Positions 1-10,673 of a stretch of DNA of 64,000 nucleotides are shown here, in pieces. Source of the stretch: Triplophysa rosa (lineage: Eukaryota > Chordata > Actinopteri > Cypriniformes > Nemacheilidae). The stretch is from contig NC_079894.1 of NCBI RefSeq assembly GCF_024868665.1, positions 7,127,286 to 7,191,285 of the forward strand. The letters run 5' to 3'. The notes beneath the pieces are model-generated. The model ran no database searches, was not told the origin of the DNA, and saw only the letters and a program-made list of their open reading frames with translations. Both the position numbers and the translations under genes were made by a program. The number at the start of each line of letters is the position of its first letter. Position 1 is the stretch's first letter.

Positions 1-183
1 AGAAAGATGTCAAGAATGCTTTTAACCAAACAGTTCTTGGTCACCATTGACTACCATAGTAGGAAAAAAATACAACGGAAGTCAAAAGTGCCCCAGAACT
101 GTTTGCTTTCCTAAATTCTTCAAATATCTTAATTTGTGTTCAACAGAACAAATACATTTATAAAGCAATTTTTCATACTTTTT

Positions 184-345
184 CTTAACTTTTTGGTAAC
201 AAGCATTCTTCTAAATATATTTCTCTGTGTTCATCAAGAAACAAGAAATGTATACATACTGTATTTGGAACAACTTGAGGGTGAGTAAATGAAGACAGAA
301 TTTTGGGTACCTTTTTGGGTAACCTTTTCCTTTAACAGACTTTAA
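184..345 (+). repeat. MITE fragment of the 'GGGTGAGTAAATGA' family
   Basis: The words 'gagggtgagtaaatga' and 'tttttgggtaacctttt' ending in ctttaa match the right half of a short inverted-repeat element found again at 1238-1345, 33094-33227, 37028-37220 and 39545-39671. The copy is degraded and lacks its left half. Confidence 0.55.
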
Positions 346-395
346 AAAACACATTTTACTCCACACAACTTATGTTATACTGTATATTTATAATA

Positions 396-655
396 GGGGC
401 AGTCGTGGCCTAATGGTTAGAGAGTCGGACTCGTGACCAGAAGGTTGCCGGTTCGATTCCCAGGGCCGGCGGGTAATGACTGAGGAGCCCTTGAGCAAGG
501 CACCTTACCCCTACTCGCTCCCCGGGCGCTGCAGTGATAGCTGCCCACTGCTCCGGGGGTACGTGTGTTCACTACTCTCTGGATGGGTTAAAAGCAGAGA
601 TCACATTTCGGGTATGGGTCACCATATCTGACTAATAGGTCACTTTCTCTTTCAT
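396..655 (+). mobile_element. V-SINE (tRNA-derived SINE)
   Basis: It starts with a tRNA-like head whose internal RNA polymerase III boxes are easily read: A box tggcctaatgg at 406-416 and B box ggttcgattcc at 450-460. A body follows with the words 'cccttgagcaaggcacc', 'ctccccgggcgctgcag' and 'gggtatgggtcaccat', which I recognise as the conserved central part of the vertebrate V-SINE superfamily. The copy is nearly full length. It lies in the dlgap1 intron downstream of the annotated exon, antisense to the gene. Confidence 0.85.
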
Positions 656-1237
656 TATTTTCTTTCTGACATATCCTAGTTGTTGTGGCAACAGACAGTT
701 GTTTATTTTGTTCTGGTATCCAAACACAGAGAGCCAAAACAGGCATTTTTGACTGGACTATCCTTTATTGAGCACGAGGCCACTGGCTGTAAAACTTCAG
801 TTGGACTCTCTGACATCTGCTGTAAAATCCAGCTGAACAGCTTACTATAAGAGACAGTGTAAGCCTGCTATACACACAATCATATACATGAATTCCTATG
901 GATACTTTTTTCAAGAAGTATATTGGTACATTAAATGCACCCATGGATATTCAATAACAACTAAGCTGGTTACCCTGGTGTATTTATAAAGATACTGCTG
1001 CTGTATTGGATGTAAAACCTAAAGGAACTGCTTGATGAAATTGTAGTTTGAATAGTTTGAAAGATGAAATAGTTTGAAAGACAAAAGATTAATCGTTTCA
1101 CTTCAGACGACATTTATCAACCCGCTGGCGTCTACATGCATGACAGATGTATGTGCTTTCTGTAGCTTCAAAAAATGGAAGCCCATTCAGTTGAATTACA
1201 AAGACAAACTTATATTAACTTATATTACTTAATATAA

Positions 1238-1345
1238 CTCTGCTTGTGTTCAGCTGAAGAAAGAAATTCACATACACCGGGGATGGCATGAGGGTGAGTA
1301 AATGATTATACAGTATACATTTTTGTGAACTATTACTTTTAGTTT
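1238..1345 (+). repeat. MITE fragment, 'GAGGGTGAGTAAATGATTA' type
   Basis: The words 'ttgtgttcagctgaagaaag', 'gagggtgagtaaatgatta' and 'tttttgtgaactatta' in that order match the right half of the same short element as at 37028-37220. It is degraded. Confidence 0.55.
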
Positions 1346-1721
1346 AAACGCTGTATTATTAGTATTTCATTAGGATTTAAGTTTAAACTCTTACTTTATC
1401 CATTACCAACATGCAGATAGTTTATTTTTCTTTCTCATTACATACAGTATAAATACACCATTATAGGGACCTTATGTCGCACTGTTTATGTGTAAAATAA
1501 ATAAATTCTACTGTGCATTAACTCATTTTAAGCCTATAATAACAGGCCGGTCCTCTGTGTGCAAAGCCGGTTATATTGCATATGTCACCCCGCACGGAGG
1601 GTCTTTCAAAGGTTTGTACAGAATTCTCTGCTGGCATCAAGAGAAAATCCCACTTTCACGAATTTCACTGTGATTATATGAATCACAGCAGAGCTTGTGT
1701 TACTGGGGAAACGGCTCGGCT

Positions 1722-1745
1722 TGACGTCAGGAAGTGCATAAAAGG
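1722..1745 (+). promoter_or_regulatory. CRE plus TATA-like block
   Basis: A perfect cAMP response element palindrome TGACGTCA (1722-1729) runs into GGAAGTG (an ETS-like core) and then CATAAAAGG (1737-1745), a TATA-like box. Spacing and order look like a compact promoter firing to the right, antisense to dlgap1. No coding exon downstream is recognised, so function is inference. Confidence 0.3.
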
Positions 1746-3190
1746 CAGTCAGCATCAGAATGTCTCCAGCAACGCAGTCCCTTTGCCCACACACACTCGC
1801 AAACCTAACAAATACCAAAACTTCCTTCAAAGATACCACCAACACCCACACGGGCCTTTGGTCAAACAGGAAATGCGATAAACTGAGTACAGCACTCACA
1901 GTCCTTACATCGCAGAGCAGATTGTGCCTCTAATCATTCGAAGGGATGAAAGACCATAAAAAAATAGCTTAAACCAGACAAATCTAGTTTGCTGGTCTTA
2001 CGTGATCTCTTAGCCAGGGATGTTTGATTATTTTAGAGGGGCTTTTGAGTTTTGGGTGTTTTCACACCTGTATTGTTTGGTGTTTGGAATCCTAGAAGCC
2101 GGTACATTCTGACCAATGAGAAACATTCTCGTGTCACTTGTAAACAAATTGTGGCTACATTTTGAAATGTTGCCATGTAAAAGTCAGCCATCTTTACAAC
2201 AATTCAACATTTTACAGGTCTGAAAACACCCTGATTGACTGTACCAGTTAAAATTAAACCAGATTAGAGTGGATAAGACTGTTGTCGGCTGAATCAAATA
2301 CAAATATGTACGAATCCTCAAAAGAACAAGCAACAAGCATGCAACCTCTGAATCTTTTTAAAGTCTACAAAATCAACATAATTCTAACTTGATATCAAAG
2401 AGAAATGACAACTTGCTGAATTTTTCTTCAGAACAGGAACTGTGCGAACTGCACAGCGCAAGCCCTGTCACTCACGGTTACTATGGCAACTGGGCTCCAG
2501 ATTTAGCCCTGAAGAAAGATACCAATTATTCTTTGTATTGACAGAGCATGATAGAGAACATGTGAGACATCCTGCCAGCTCAATTTAGCCTCTGAATTAG
2601 TATGTGGCTACCCACGTGCTAACTCTGATTCACAGCGCACTGCAGGTGGTCTTAAGATCTTCACTGAAAGCACGTATAACGTAACATGTTACATCACTTG
2701 CTTTTTCATTCGGACTTTGAGAACTGAAGCGAGAACGGGTTTGAATGAGATAAAATACGTAGACTTCATTTTATCATTGTAGACAAGTATTTAAGACCAG
2801 CAATTATACAGAAAGCAAGCTTTTCTTGCTTTGTCAAATACACTTTTCACAAGCACACCAGCCACCCAGTTCACTCACCTACGCACACACACTCACTCAC
2901 AAGGCACACACGGATAGCAAGAAAACAAAAACTTTCTGGAAAATACTGGTAAAACAATGTGATAATAATACCGAAATAAGAAATAATACCAGCCAGGGAT
3001 CGAATGGTTTCAAACAGATGCTTGTCAGCTAAACAGAAAGTAAGGCAGCTAGTGATTTGCACTTACTTCTCAGAAGAACTCAAATCAAAACTGGAGGCTC
3101 TCTCCAGAGTGGAGGAGGAAGAGGAGGGGTGGTGGAAAGGTGAAGGTGGGTAAGGTGAGCATGTGGGTGTAGGGGAGAATCGAAATGCAT

Positions 3191-3200
3191 TTTGCATACC
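3191..3200 (-). other. dlgap1 5' splice site
   Basis: On the minus strand the exon ends ..CTTGCAG and is followed by GTATGC, a good donor (GT at 3199-3198). The reading frame stays open for 39 more codons past this point, but those are rich in His, Leu and Pro and unlike DLGAP proteins. The family's protein changes exon right after this Leu-Gln, in phase 0. Confidence 0.85.
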
Positions 3201-4183
3201 TGCAAGAATTGGCATGAGCGCTCCTGCTGACAAGCCTCTGCTTTCACTAGAGCCTTATCTACATTTACAGAGGCCTTCTGGTAGACTTGATGTGCTCTGC
3301 TCACCGTGAGAGAGGACGACCACGAGCTCTTCTTCATGAGCTGTGTTGCGTCCACGCTCAGCGGCACGCGCGACGAACATTTCCCTATGTCGTTGTTGCT
3401 GCGCGAGTTTTTAAGCGCCTGGTCATTGATGGTGTTGTAGGACTCCAGGAAGTACTGCGACTGCGACTTGTCAGGGTGGCGGCCCATGGTCATGACGCCC
3501 GGAGGTCCGTGGTGGAACAGGCAGGCCTCGCGTTCCAAGTCGTCAGAGCTCCAGTAGCCAGACGGTGGCGTCCGGTTCTTGGGCTCGGCCGACTTGCAGC
3601 GCTCCCTGCTCTTGCTGCGCTTGCGGTGTCGAATGGCGGGGGGCTCTCCGTCGGGGCTGGCCTTGCCTCCGTTGATGCTGCTCTTGCCGTGGCCATGAGC
3701 GTGGTGTGGGCCCTCTAGCGAGTGGGACTTGGTGAAGAGCTTCTGAACGGAGTGCACCAGGTGCCGGATTCGTCCGGGGCTGTCGCTCCGTTGCTCCAAG
3801 GCTGCGGCGGCACGCTTGTACTGTAGCGTGTGATAGCCGTCCCGAGGCACTGGGAGTTGGCGGTCGAACTGATCCAACAGGGGAACGGGGACACGCTGGC
3901 CCTTGTTGGCTGGAACACATCCCCCAGTGTAGGGAACCAAGGCAGTCTCGTCCTTCAGCTCGTGTGGAGAGCTGTAGTGTCGGCGGGGGAAGGTCCCATA
4001 AGGCACCACGCAGTCAGGCTGGTAGGGGCTTCTCTGGCTGTAGTATGAGTGGTCGGTCGGGTGGGGGTTGTCGATCTGACTGATGAGGTAGGGCTTGTGG
4101 TCCAAGTGGTGACCCATGGAGTCCAAGGAGGGGTCGCAGGTCACCATGTGATGGTGGCTGCGGCTACTGGATAAGCCTTTCAT
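3200..4183 (-). CDS. dlgap1: DLGAP1 (GKAP/SAPAP1) first large coding exon
   Basis: This exon encodes the N-terminal 328 residues of disks large-associated protein 1, a postsynaptic scaffold that links PSD-95 family proteins to SHANK. Start ATG is at 4183-4181, with G at -3; a GTG codon just upstream is not needed. Family hallmarks are the opening MKGLS-SRSHHH, TFPRRHY-S-ELKDE near residue 70, LLDQF-RQLP-RDGYHTLQYKR near 105-125, the strongly conserved RSDSPGRIRHLVHSVQKLF block, then SRSNND, SSLTVSRA and QERSCQ-LQ at the exon end. The guanylate-kinase-binding 14-residue repeats and the C-terminal GKAP homology domain belong to later exons, which are not in the window. The match favours DLGAP1 over DLGAP2-4. 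Which teleost paralogue (a or b) cannot be told. Confidence 0.93.
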
Positions 4184-4255
4184 CACAGAGATGGAATCAT
4201 CCAGCGAGGGTCGGAGGCATCCACGTGCAGTATGGCCCCAATCTTACAGCTCAGT
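4184..4255 (-). other. dlgap1: dlgap1 5' UTR part of the same exon, with 3' splice site
   Basis: Upstream of the ATG, 72 nt of leader run back to a strong acceptor, a T-rich tract then TTCCCTGCAG (AG at 4257-4256). The leader therefore continues in one or more exons further to the right. None of those could be identified with confidence in the rest of the window. Confidence 0.8.
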
Positions 4256-4261
4256 CTGCAG

Positions 4262-6162
4262 GGAATAAAAAAAAGATATTGTTAACATTGTCATTTGTGT
4301 TCGCTTTAGGCTCTGTATTTTAAAAGGACCAACGTTTTCACAAAGTCCACTTAGCACAACACCACCCAGAGTGCTCATCATGTTAAAAATAGTACACCTT
4401 CTAACTGGTTTTCTCTGACAGTACTTGAATGCAACATACACAAGGGATTGTTCGAGGTTGAGAGATCTTGACACACTTCTCTGCTCTCCTCAGAGTAAAA
4501 GCTAAAATTCAGATAGATGAAGACAGACAGAAAATTTGATACAGTGAAGAGGCTTTCCAGCATATTAACGCAAGTGTAAGTTGCTCCTTTAGACTTCTCT
4601 GCTTAGAGTAGCTCTTGTGGAACGCCTCTGTTTAGGAGCCGTGAGCTGGTTCTTCAGGTTCAAAGATCTTATTCGTGGCACTGACGTCCCCCGCAGTGCA
4701 GTCACAACTGCTTTGAGCTGCTCTCCGTCTGTGTCATTAGTACTGCAAGATGAGCTGTGATTGGCTCATTCTTTCATTAGGGCATTCCAACACATTCCAG
4801 CGCTACTGAGGCACCGATCGCAATGCCACGTGAAGCCTGATCATTATTCAGGGCACCTCTGATTTGAGAAAATCTCATTTTCTTTGTATTCCCACATCTT
4901 TTCAGATGGCATCAAAGCACAACTGCCATCAATGTCCCTCTTGGAAGGCACACGCTCTACTGTTATTTAAAATAAATGAAGACAGATTCTCCCATTTTCG
5001 AGCAGACAGGTTACCAATTTCAAGTAAAAATTAGCTGAGATAAACACTTTTGAAACCAAGAACTTAACTGTCAGTCTCCGGTATCAGTCTGCGATATCAC
5101 TAGCGTGACCGGCTTTGTCTTCTCAATTTTGGCTCTTTGTAAGGCACACAGCCCAATCTGAGTAATTGCAGATGGTGAGCATATCCTCATTCAGCCACAC
5201 TAATTGCATGACGTCGGATACGAAGTACGGTACGAAGAAAGAGGGAGGAGAGAGAAAGAACGAGAAGGACAGAGCAACAGAGAAAGTGAGAGAGAGCCAA
5301 CCCTGTTATTAGATAGGTTATTATTGGGCCCTTTGACATTCTAATGGGAGGGGGCTGTTCCAGTTTGGAAGGCAAAGCCACCGATCTCAAACACCTACTT
5401 GCGCTCACACACAAACAGGAAGAGAGGAGCTCATTTACAGCACATCTTTAGATGGCAGTGATTCACACACAGTAGTTCACACTGGCAGTATGTGAATGTC
5501 TTTTCCATGCCAGCATCATCAATCCATAATCTATTCACAACAGGCACTATTGAGACAGATAGTATATGGAAAAGCTCTATTATTTTTCTCTGAATTGTGA
5601 CATCTGAATTTTTTTTAATAATCTTATCTATACGATAGAGGTGGCATAAGAATGATTTACATTATACTTAGTGAGAATGTAAAAAGATAAATACATAAAA
5701 TAATAATCATAATGTATATTAATCATATAAATATAAATAATATATAAACATAAAATTAGTGTGTACTACAGTTGTATGGATTATATTCAACTATAATTGT
5801 ACCAGGTCATTAAGTACGTAATCATTCACTCTCGGCACAGCACACACAAAATAAAATGACACAATAATGCCACGCTTATCTTGATAAATCCATTTCCTCG
5901 CTCGTCTTTGGACTACCAAATGAGAAAACTTAACAGCTCTCGTAACTCACAACCTGGAATCCCAATCCATTTGGTAAAAGGAAATAGGTCATTGTGACAG
6001 GTGGAGCGTGGATTGGCTGTGATATGATTCCCTGAAAAATCTTTCAAATGTAGGCTAACACCTGCCACCCACCTTTCCCTGAGGCGAAACGCAAGTCTTC
6101 TACATATCACTGTGATACTACTTTAGGCCTGTTATTCCTAATGCGTTTCGATTATAGATACG
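4262..6162. other. dlgap1 upstream intron, no gene seen
   Basis: Mostly single-copy looking sequence with no domain-bearing frame. An A/G-rich stretch lies at about 5232-5300 (runs of gagaga). It becomes very AT-rich from 5600 to 5780. Nothing else was recognised. Confidence 0.55.
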
Positions 6163-6575
6163 GCCTGTAAAAAGGCCATTAACCCTGCAGCCCAAGACTG
6201 GTTACCCACTGAAGCTAAGCAGGGCTGAGCCTGGTCAGTACCAGGATGGGAGACCGCCTGGGACAGCTAGGTTGCTACCGGAAGAGATGTTAGTGAGACC
6301 AGCAGGGGGTGATTCCCTCCACTGGCCCTTGTCAATCATGGCCTCCTAATAATCCCTACCCTCTAAATTGGCTCTATCTCTCTCCTCTTCACCTATAACT
6401 GGTGTGTGGTGAGCACACTGGCACCGTTGTACCGTGGCTGCTGTCGCATCATCCAGGTGGATGCTGCACACTGGTGGTGGGTGAGGAGAGACCCCACTCA
6501 TATGATTGTAAAGTGCTTTGGGTGTACAGCAATACACAATAAAGCGCAATATAAATGCCTCATTCATTCATTCAA
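6163..6575 (+). mobile_element. SINE3-type retrotransposon with 5S rRNA head
   Basis: Bases 6181-6266 closely match 5S rRNA: 'gaagctaagcagggctgag' followed by 'ggatgggagaccgcctggga', the latter being the 5S internal promoter (box C) region. A non-5S body follows, with a tail 'gtaaagtgctttgggtgt' and a final (attc)n run. This is the known 5S-derived SINE3 group of zebrafish and relatives. It is a retroposed element, not a 5S gene: the first third of 5S is diverged and the 3' body is foreign. Confidence 0.88.
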
Positions 6576-6689
6576 TGTAAAAAAAACAATAAATGACAGA
6601 GAATCAGTGATAGTATGTTATGAACAGATCTAAAAGTATTTATATTGTCACAATGCCGAACTCCCAGAGGAAAAATGTTTTGCTCATTG

Positions 6690-7090
6690 GTTGCTTTTTC
6701 TAAGCTCAGGAGACATAGTTGTGATTCTCCTATGTTTCTTGATTAAGTGTCAGCAGTTTATCAGATATTTCTCCTAAAATTCCTTAGAAGAAACAAAAAA
6801 AGAAGCAAATGAGAGATGTCTAAGAGAGTCAACACTGAGATTGTGGTGAGAGAAGCTTGGGAAATCTCTTCATTGTCTAATTTAGGTATCAGCTTTGTCT
6901 TCCCATGTTTCTCCTAAATTCCATTAGGAGAAATAACAGTAGACACAACTGAGACATGAGAAATATCTGAGACTTAGTTGAGATTCTTATTTATCTCTCA
7001 TTTTAGTATCAACAGTGTCTCAGATGTTTCTCCTAAAACTCCTTAGGATAAATAAAAGTAGACACAAGTGAGACATGAGAAAGTCATGAA
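6690..7090. repeat. Imperfect tandem repeats, 'tttctcctaaa' type
   Basis: Three related blocks begin at about 6764, 6908 and 7025 with 'tttctcctaaa-ttcctta'. Each continues into (a)gaaataa and then 'gagacatgagaaa'-like words. The spacing is irregular, about 144 and 117. Words in reverse orientation recur at 9360-9410, so this may be the left arm of a larger inverted structure (see 9055-9350). Confidence 0.5.
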
Positions 7091-7130
7091 AAGAAGAAAA
7101 ACTGGAGAACTTTTTATTGTTGTGTTTTTT

Positions 7131-7152
7131 TATGATGATGATGATGATATTG
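7131..7152 (+). repeat. (GAT)n microsatellite
   Basis: Seven tandem ATG/GAT units. Confidence 0.85.
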
Positions 7153-8366
7153 TTTTTCACATTCATTGGACACGACCGTAGGATGAGTACAGGAAGGGAG
7201 GAGGAGAGTACCTTTCGAACTCATGCCGTCTGAGGTGCTGCTGTGCTTTGATGTGCTGACCACAAGGCTATGTTTCTGACAGGGATTTATCTTAGTTCAG
7301 GATACTAAGGGCTGATTATGTCTCATTTATGTATCAGCTTTGTCTTCCGGTGCCAGCTGCATATAATTAGTTGAATAGTTACTAAAGAACAAGTAGTAGT
7401 TGCCCTAGTAAAAAAACAACACATTTAAAATGCATTTTATTTCATGTTAAGTATAGTTTAAATGTATTAACATATTTACTGACATGACTTACTGATATAA
7501 AATTATAATTAAACGTTATTTGGAGAACTATTTATACACAATGCACAATTCTTCATGTTTAAATAAAAATGTGTTCTAATGTCACTTTTGATAAGGATTT
7601 TATGATTTTTTAAATAAAATTTTCAATTATGATTTTTTTCAATGCAAGACATTTAAAGTGTACAAAATTAGTTGTTCCAATTTAGCAGACTTAAGTATAC
7701 CAATTTAGTATACCACAAATACAATCGCAGTGTATTTTCATTAAGTACATAAGATGTAAATGGATTTGCAGTATACTTAGCATGAAATAAATGTATTTAA
7801 AAACATTTTAGTATATTTATTTTTCACTAGGGTAACCAACAGGCAACCAGTCTATACCAGGCTTAAAAAAATGATGACTTTTAAGACTAGTCTAAGAAGT
7901 TTTTGTAAGCCCAGATATCTTACATTTAATTTTAGGAGAAATGCGTTACATTTTAAATTTCTACTAATATTGTAAATATAGAAACTATCATTTAAATAGC
8001 ATTATACATTTCTGAATATCAAGGCTGACTCATTTAAATTTATCTTCAAAGCCCAGCATTGTATATGCAGTGCATATTCCAAACAAGCAATTCAATCTGA
8101 TTTAGTCAAACTGAATAATTACTGTCCAAGCAGCAAGAATGACCAAATACAAAAGCTGCAAAGTGATTAGGAGTTGTTCCATGTATCCCCTAGTTGGATG
8201 ATGTTCTTTTTGAGAAGCAGATACTGAAGCGTGAAATTCCAGGATAACTCGACAAACATTCATGAAAAGTAATGTAAAAAAAAAAAGATGTAATGTATAA
8301 CTAATAAACTAAATATATGAAAATAGTAAAGAATAATACAAATAAGATTAATAAGGATGAGAAATT
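7153..8366. other. AT-rich intron, nothing recognised
   Basis: Very AT-rich sequence with no coding signal and no recognised element. The word 'gtatcagctttgtcttcc' at 7331 repeats one at about 6886. Confidence 0.45.
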
Positions 8367-8410
8367 ACACGCACGCACGCACACACGCACACACACGCAC
8401 ACACACACGT
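8367..8410 (+). repeat. (CA)n / (CACG)n microsatellite
   Basis: Interrupted acgc/acac dinucleotide-tetranucleotide run. Confidence 0.9.
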
Positions 8411-8589
8411 CTATACTGTATATGATCTATCAACACTAAACTATGACACGATCACAAAAATATGTCAATGCATGTATTGTGCTTGATTGAAATGGTGTGT
8501 ATGAATGACATAGAATCTACCTTCAACCTCTCAAAGGTTTTTGCAAGACATAAATGAGGTTACATTAACATCAAATAGAGACTTGCTTG

Positions 8590-8765
8590 AGTCTCATGCT
8601 TCTCAAACTTGTCTCCTGAGTCAAACACTCTCACATTTATCTCCTCTAAGGTTTAATAAGAGATCTCAGTGACATCTCACACTGTGCTCTGACTTTTCCC
8701 CTATCTAGAAACTAACATTCTACATCTATCTCCTCTTAAAGTTTATGAGAGTTCAATAGCTTTAC
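8590..8765 (-). repeat. Inverted copies of the 92-bp repeat unit
   Basis: Read on the minus strand this holds 'gaggagataaatgtgaga', 'agcacagtgtgagatgt' and 'gagatctcttat' in the same order as the tandem units at 9055-9350, almost two units in all. Together the two regions make an inverted repeat with a spacer of about 290 bp. Confidence 0.7.
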
Positions 8766-9054
8766 AAAGTGTGCACCAACAAATAAGCCTATATTAATAG
8801 TGAAAATATGCAGAAATAAGGTTAATTTTACTCTTTATTTGTTGATACAATGAAAGCTGTACAATTTAAGTGCAAATGTCACATTATTTATTGTTAGAAA
8901 TAGTAATGTACTGTACCATATGCTGTTATCAGGAAGAAAAACAGGATAAGTAACCATCGAGCTTTCTTTGTTGATTGGCCAACCCGGTATGGTTGGAATG
9001 GCACATTAAATGGCTTATGACTCAATCCCCAACTATTAGATTTTTAATACATAC

Positions 9055-9350
9055 TCTCTTAAGATAAATGTGAGAATGTTAGAGTCCTTAGCTAAAGAGA
9101 AAAGTCTGAGCACAGTGTGAGATGTTACAGAGATCTCTTATGAAACTTTGAGGAGACAAATGTGAGAATGTTAGAGTCTCTAGCTAAGTGGAAAAGTCTG
9201 AGCACAGTGTGAGATGTTACGGAGATCTCTTATGAAACTTTAGAGGAGATACATGTGAGAATGTTAGAGTCTCTAGCTAAGGGGAATAATCTGAGCACAG
9301 TGAGATGTTATTGAGATCTCTTCTAAATTTCAATGGAGACAGACATGAGA
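9055..9350 (+). repeat. Tandem repeat, 92-93 bp unit, about 3.2 copies
   Basis: The word 'gagaatgttagagtc' starts at 9072, 9164 and 9257, giving periods of 92 and 93. Each unit also carries 'aagtctgagcacagtgtga' (one base changed in the third) and 'gagatctctt'. A decayed fourth unit trails off near 9350. It opposes the inverted copies at 8590-8765. Confidence 0.85.
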
Positions 9351-9479
9351 GAATGACATTTTTTTTGTCTCAGGAGAAACATGTGAGAAGCAGGAGACTT
9401 AACCTTATGTCTTAATTTGATGTTCATTTGATCTAATTTCTGTCTAGGTGAAAGGTGTGAGATGAGAAGGAGATCTCTT

Positions 9480-10673
9480 GTTTGATTTTCCTTTCTTCTG
9501 GGCTGATACACAGGGGATATTTTGTTTTTCAGTTTCTGCTTTGAAAATCTTTGTTTCTCTTCTGAATACACTGAAAAAATGTAGGTCCTATGTACAAAAA
9601 TAAATATGGAAGTTAAATATGGAATAAATATGGAAGTGCAAGTTAATGTAGCGTTGGTAACACCATTGACAATAAACATTTTGTATTTTTACAGCTTAAC
9701 ACAAATGCTTACATGACTTTAGTAAGTGATGAAATGACATTGCAGCAAACACATTTAACCACAGAGCTTGATTCCACTTGATTCCAGTCACTAGTGGTAA
9801 CAGTGAAAGCCTCTGATATACTGGTTATGCATATGGATAGAGCTCATAAGGGACTGTGTGTTGGGTCAGACATGTTTTGGGTGACAAAAAAGTATATTGT
9901 ATCTATCTTTTTCGCTAGTATTAATGAGAGAGGTTACATGGAGTGAGTAATTAGTCTCTGAGGGATAAGGGTCACTTCACAGTTGTTGAACAGATGGAAC
10001 AAAGAATATATATATATATGTATAACAGTGAAGTAAAGGTAGACGAGACACCCCTTAACATACAGACTCTCCAAGATGTTTGTCATTTAAAAAATATATA
10101 TTGTACATTTAAACAGATCCTTGCTAGCCATTTTACGTGATACACATTTGTCTTGACAATATTTTCATGACAAGGACTAGTTTGAAACTATGCTTGAAAC
10201 AGAATGCTTGTAATGCTTGAGCTCTTGTAGAGACAGCAGTCGTGACAGAATGAGATTACTATGATAAATTGTGATTCCCCCACCTGTTTTATACTGTGGA
10301 CTGGTGACTGGACTTAATGGAAATGGAAAATTAATGGAAAGTCAACATTTTTTCCTTTATTTGAGGTACTTACTAGTGTGGGAATAATTCAAGCTTTTAA
10401 AAATACATAATTCAATGGTATTTATTTAACTAGTAGAATATAGTAAACTGATGTTTATGATCTGAGTTTGTCAAAACCCACATTTTAAAATTCACTGAGG
10501 CATTTCTCAAAATATCTTCTTTTGTGTTCCACACAACACTGAACTGGCCAAACCCCAACAGTACAGCATACAAATATTAATTTCTATTGTTGGCATTTTA
10601 ATGATCATTCATGTAATCTAATAAATATGGAAATACATCAGATGCTGTGTCAGCATTCATACTGTACTAAATA
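9480..10673. other. Intron, no gene seen
   Basis: AT-rich with a short (TA)n at about 10004-10018. A fragment 'atcttcttttgtgttcc' near 10515 belongs to the MITE family seen at 37028-37220. No coding signal. Confidence 0.5.

Larger units (their letters stand above)
661..3079. other. dlgap1 intron, mostly unique sequence
   Basis: No convincing exon was seen on either strand; the open frames here are short and lack recognisable domains. The stretch holds a degraded MITE at 1238-1345 and a possible promoter-like block around 1722-1745. It would be the intron after the dlgap1 exon, read on the minus strand. Confidence 0.6.

Noticed and set aside
396..470. tRNA gene
   Set aside because: Pol III boxes are present, but the head is followed by a V-SINE body; it is a SINE.
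3080..3199. Open frame continuing past the dlgap1 exon
   Set aside because: It passes a good splice donor at the family's known exon boundary and becomes low-complexity.
3287..3718. 143-residue + frame over the dlgap1 exon, plus other frames 3490-4048
   Set aside because: Shadows of the GC-rich dlgap1 exon; only the minus frame matches a known protein.
6181..6266. 5S rRNA gene
   Set aside because: First part is diverged and the sequence runs into a SINE3 body and (attc)n tail.
9055..9350. CRISPR-like array
   Set aside because: The whole 92-bp unit is repeated with no unique spacers; this is animal DNA.
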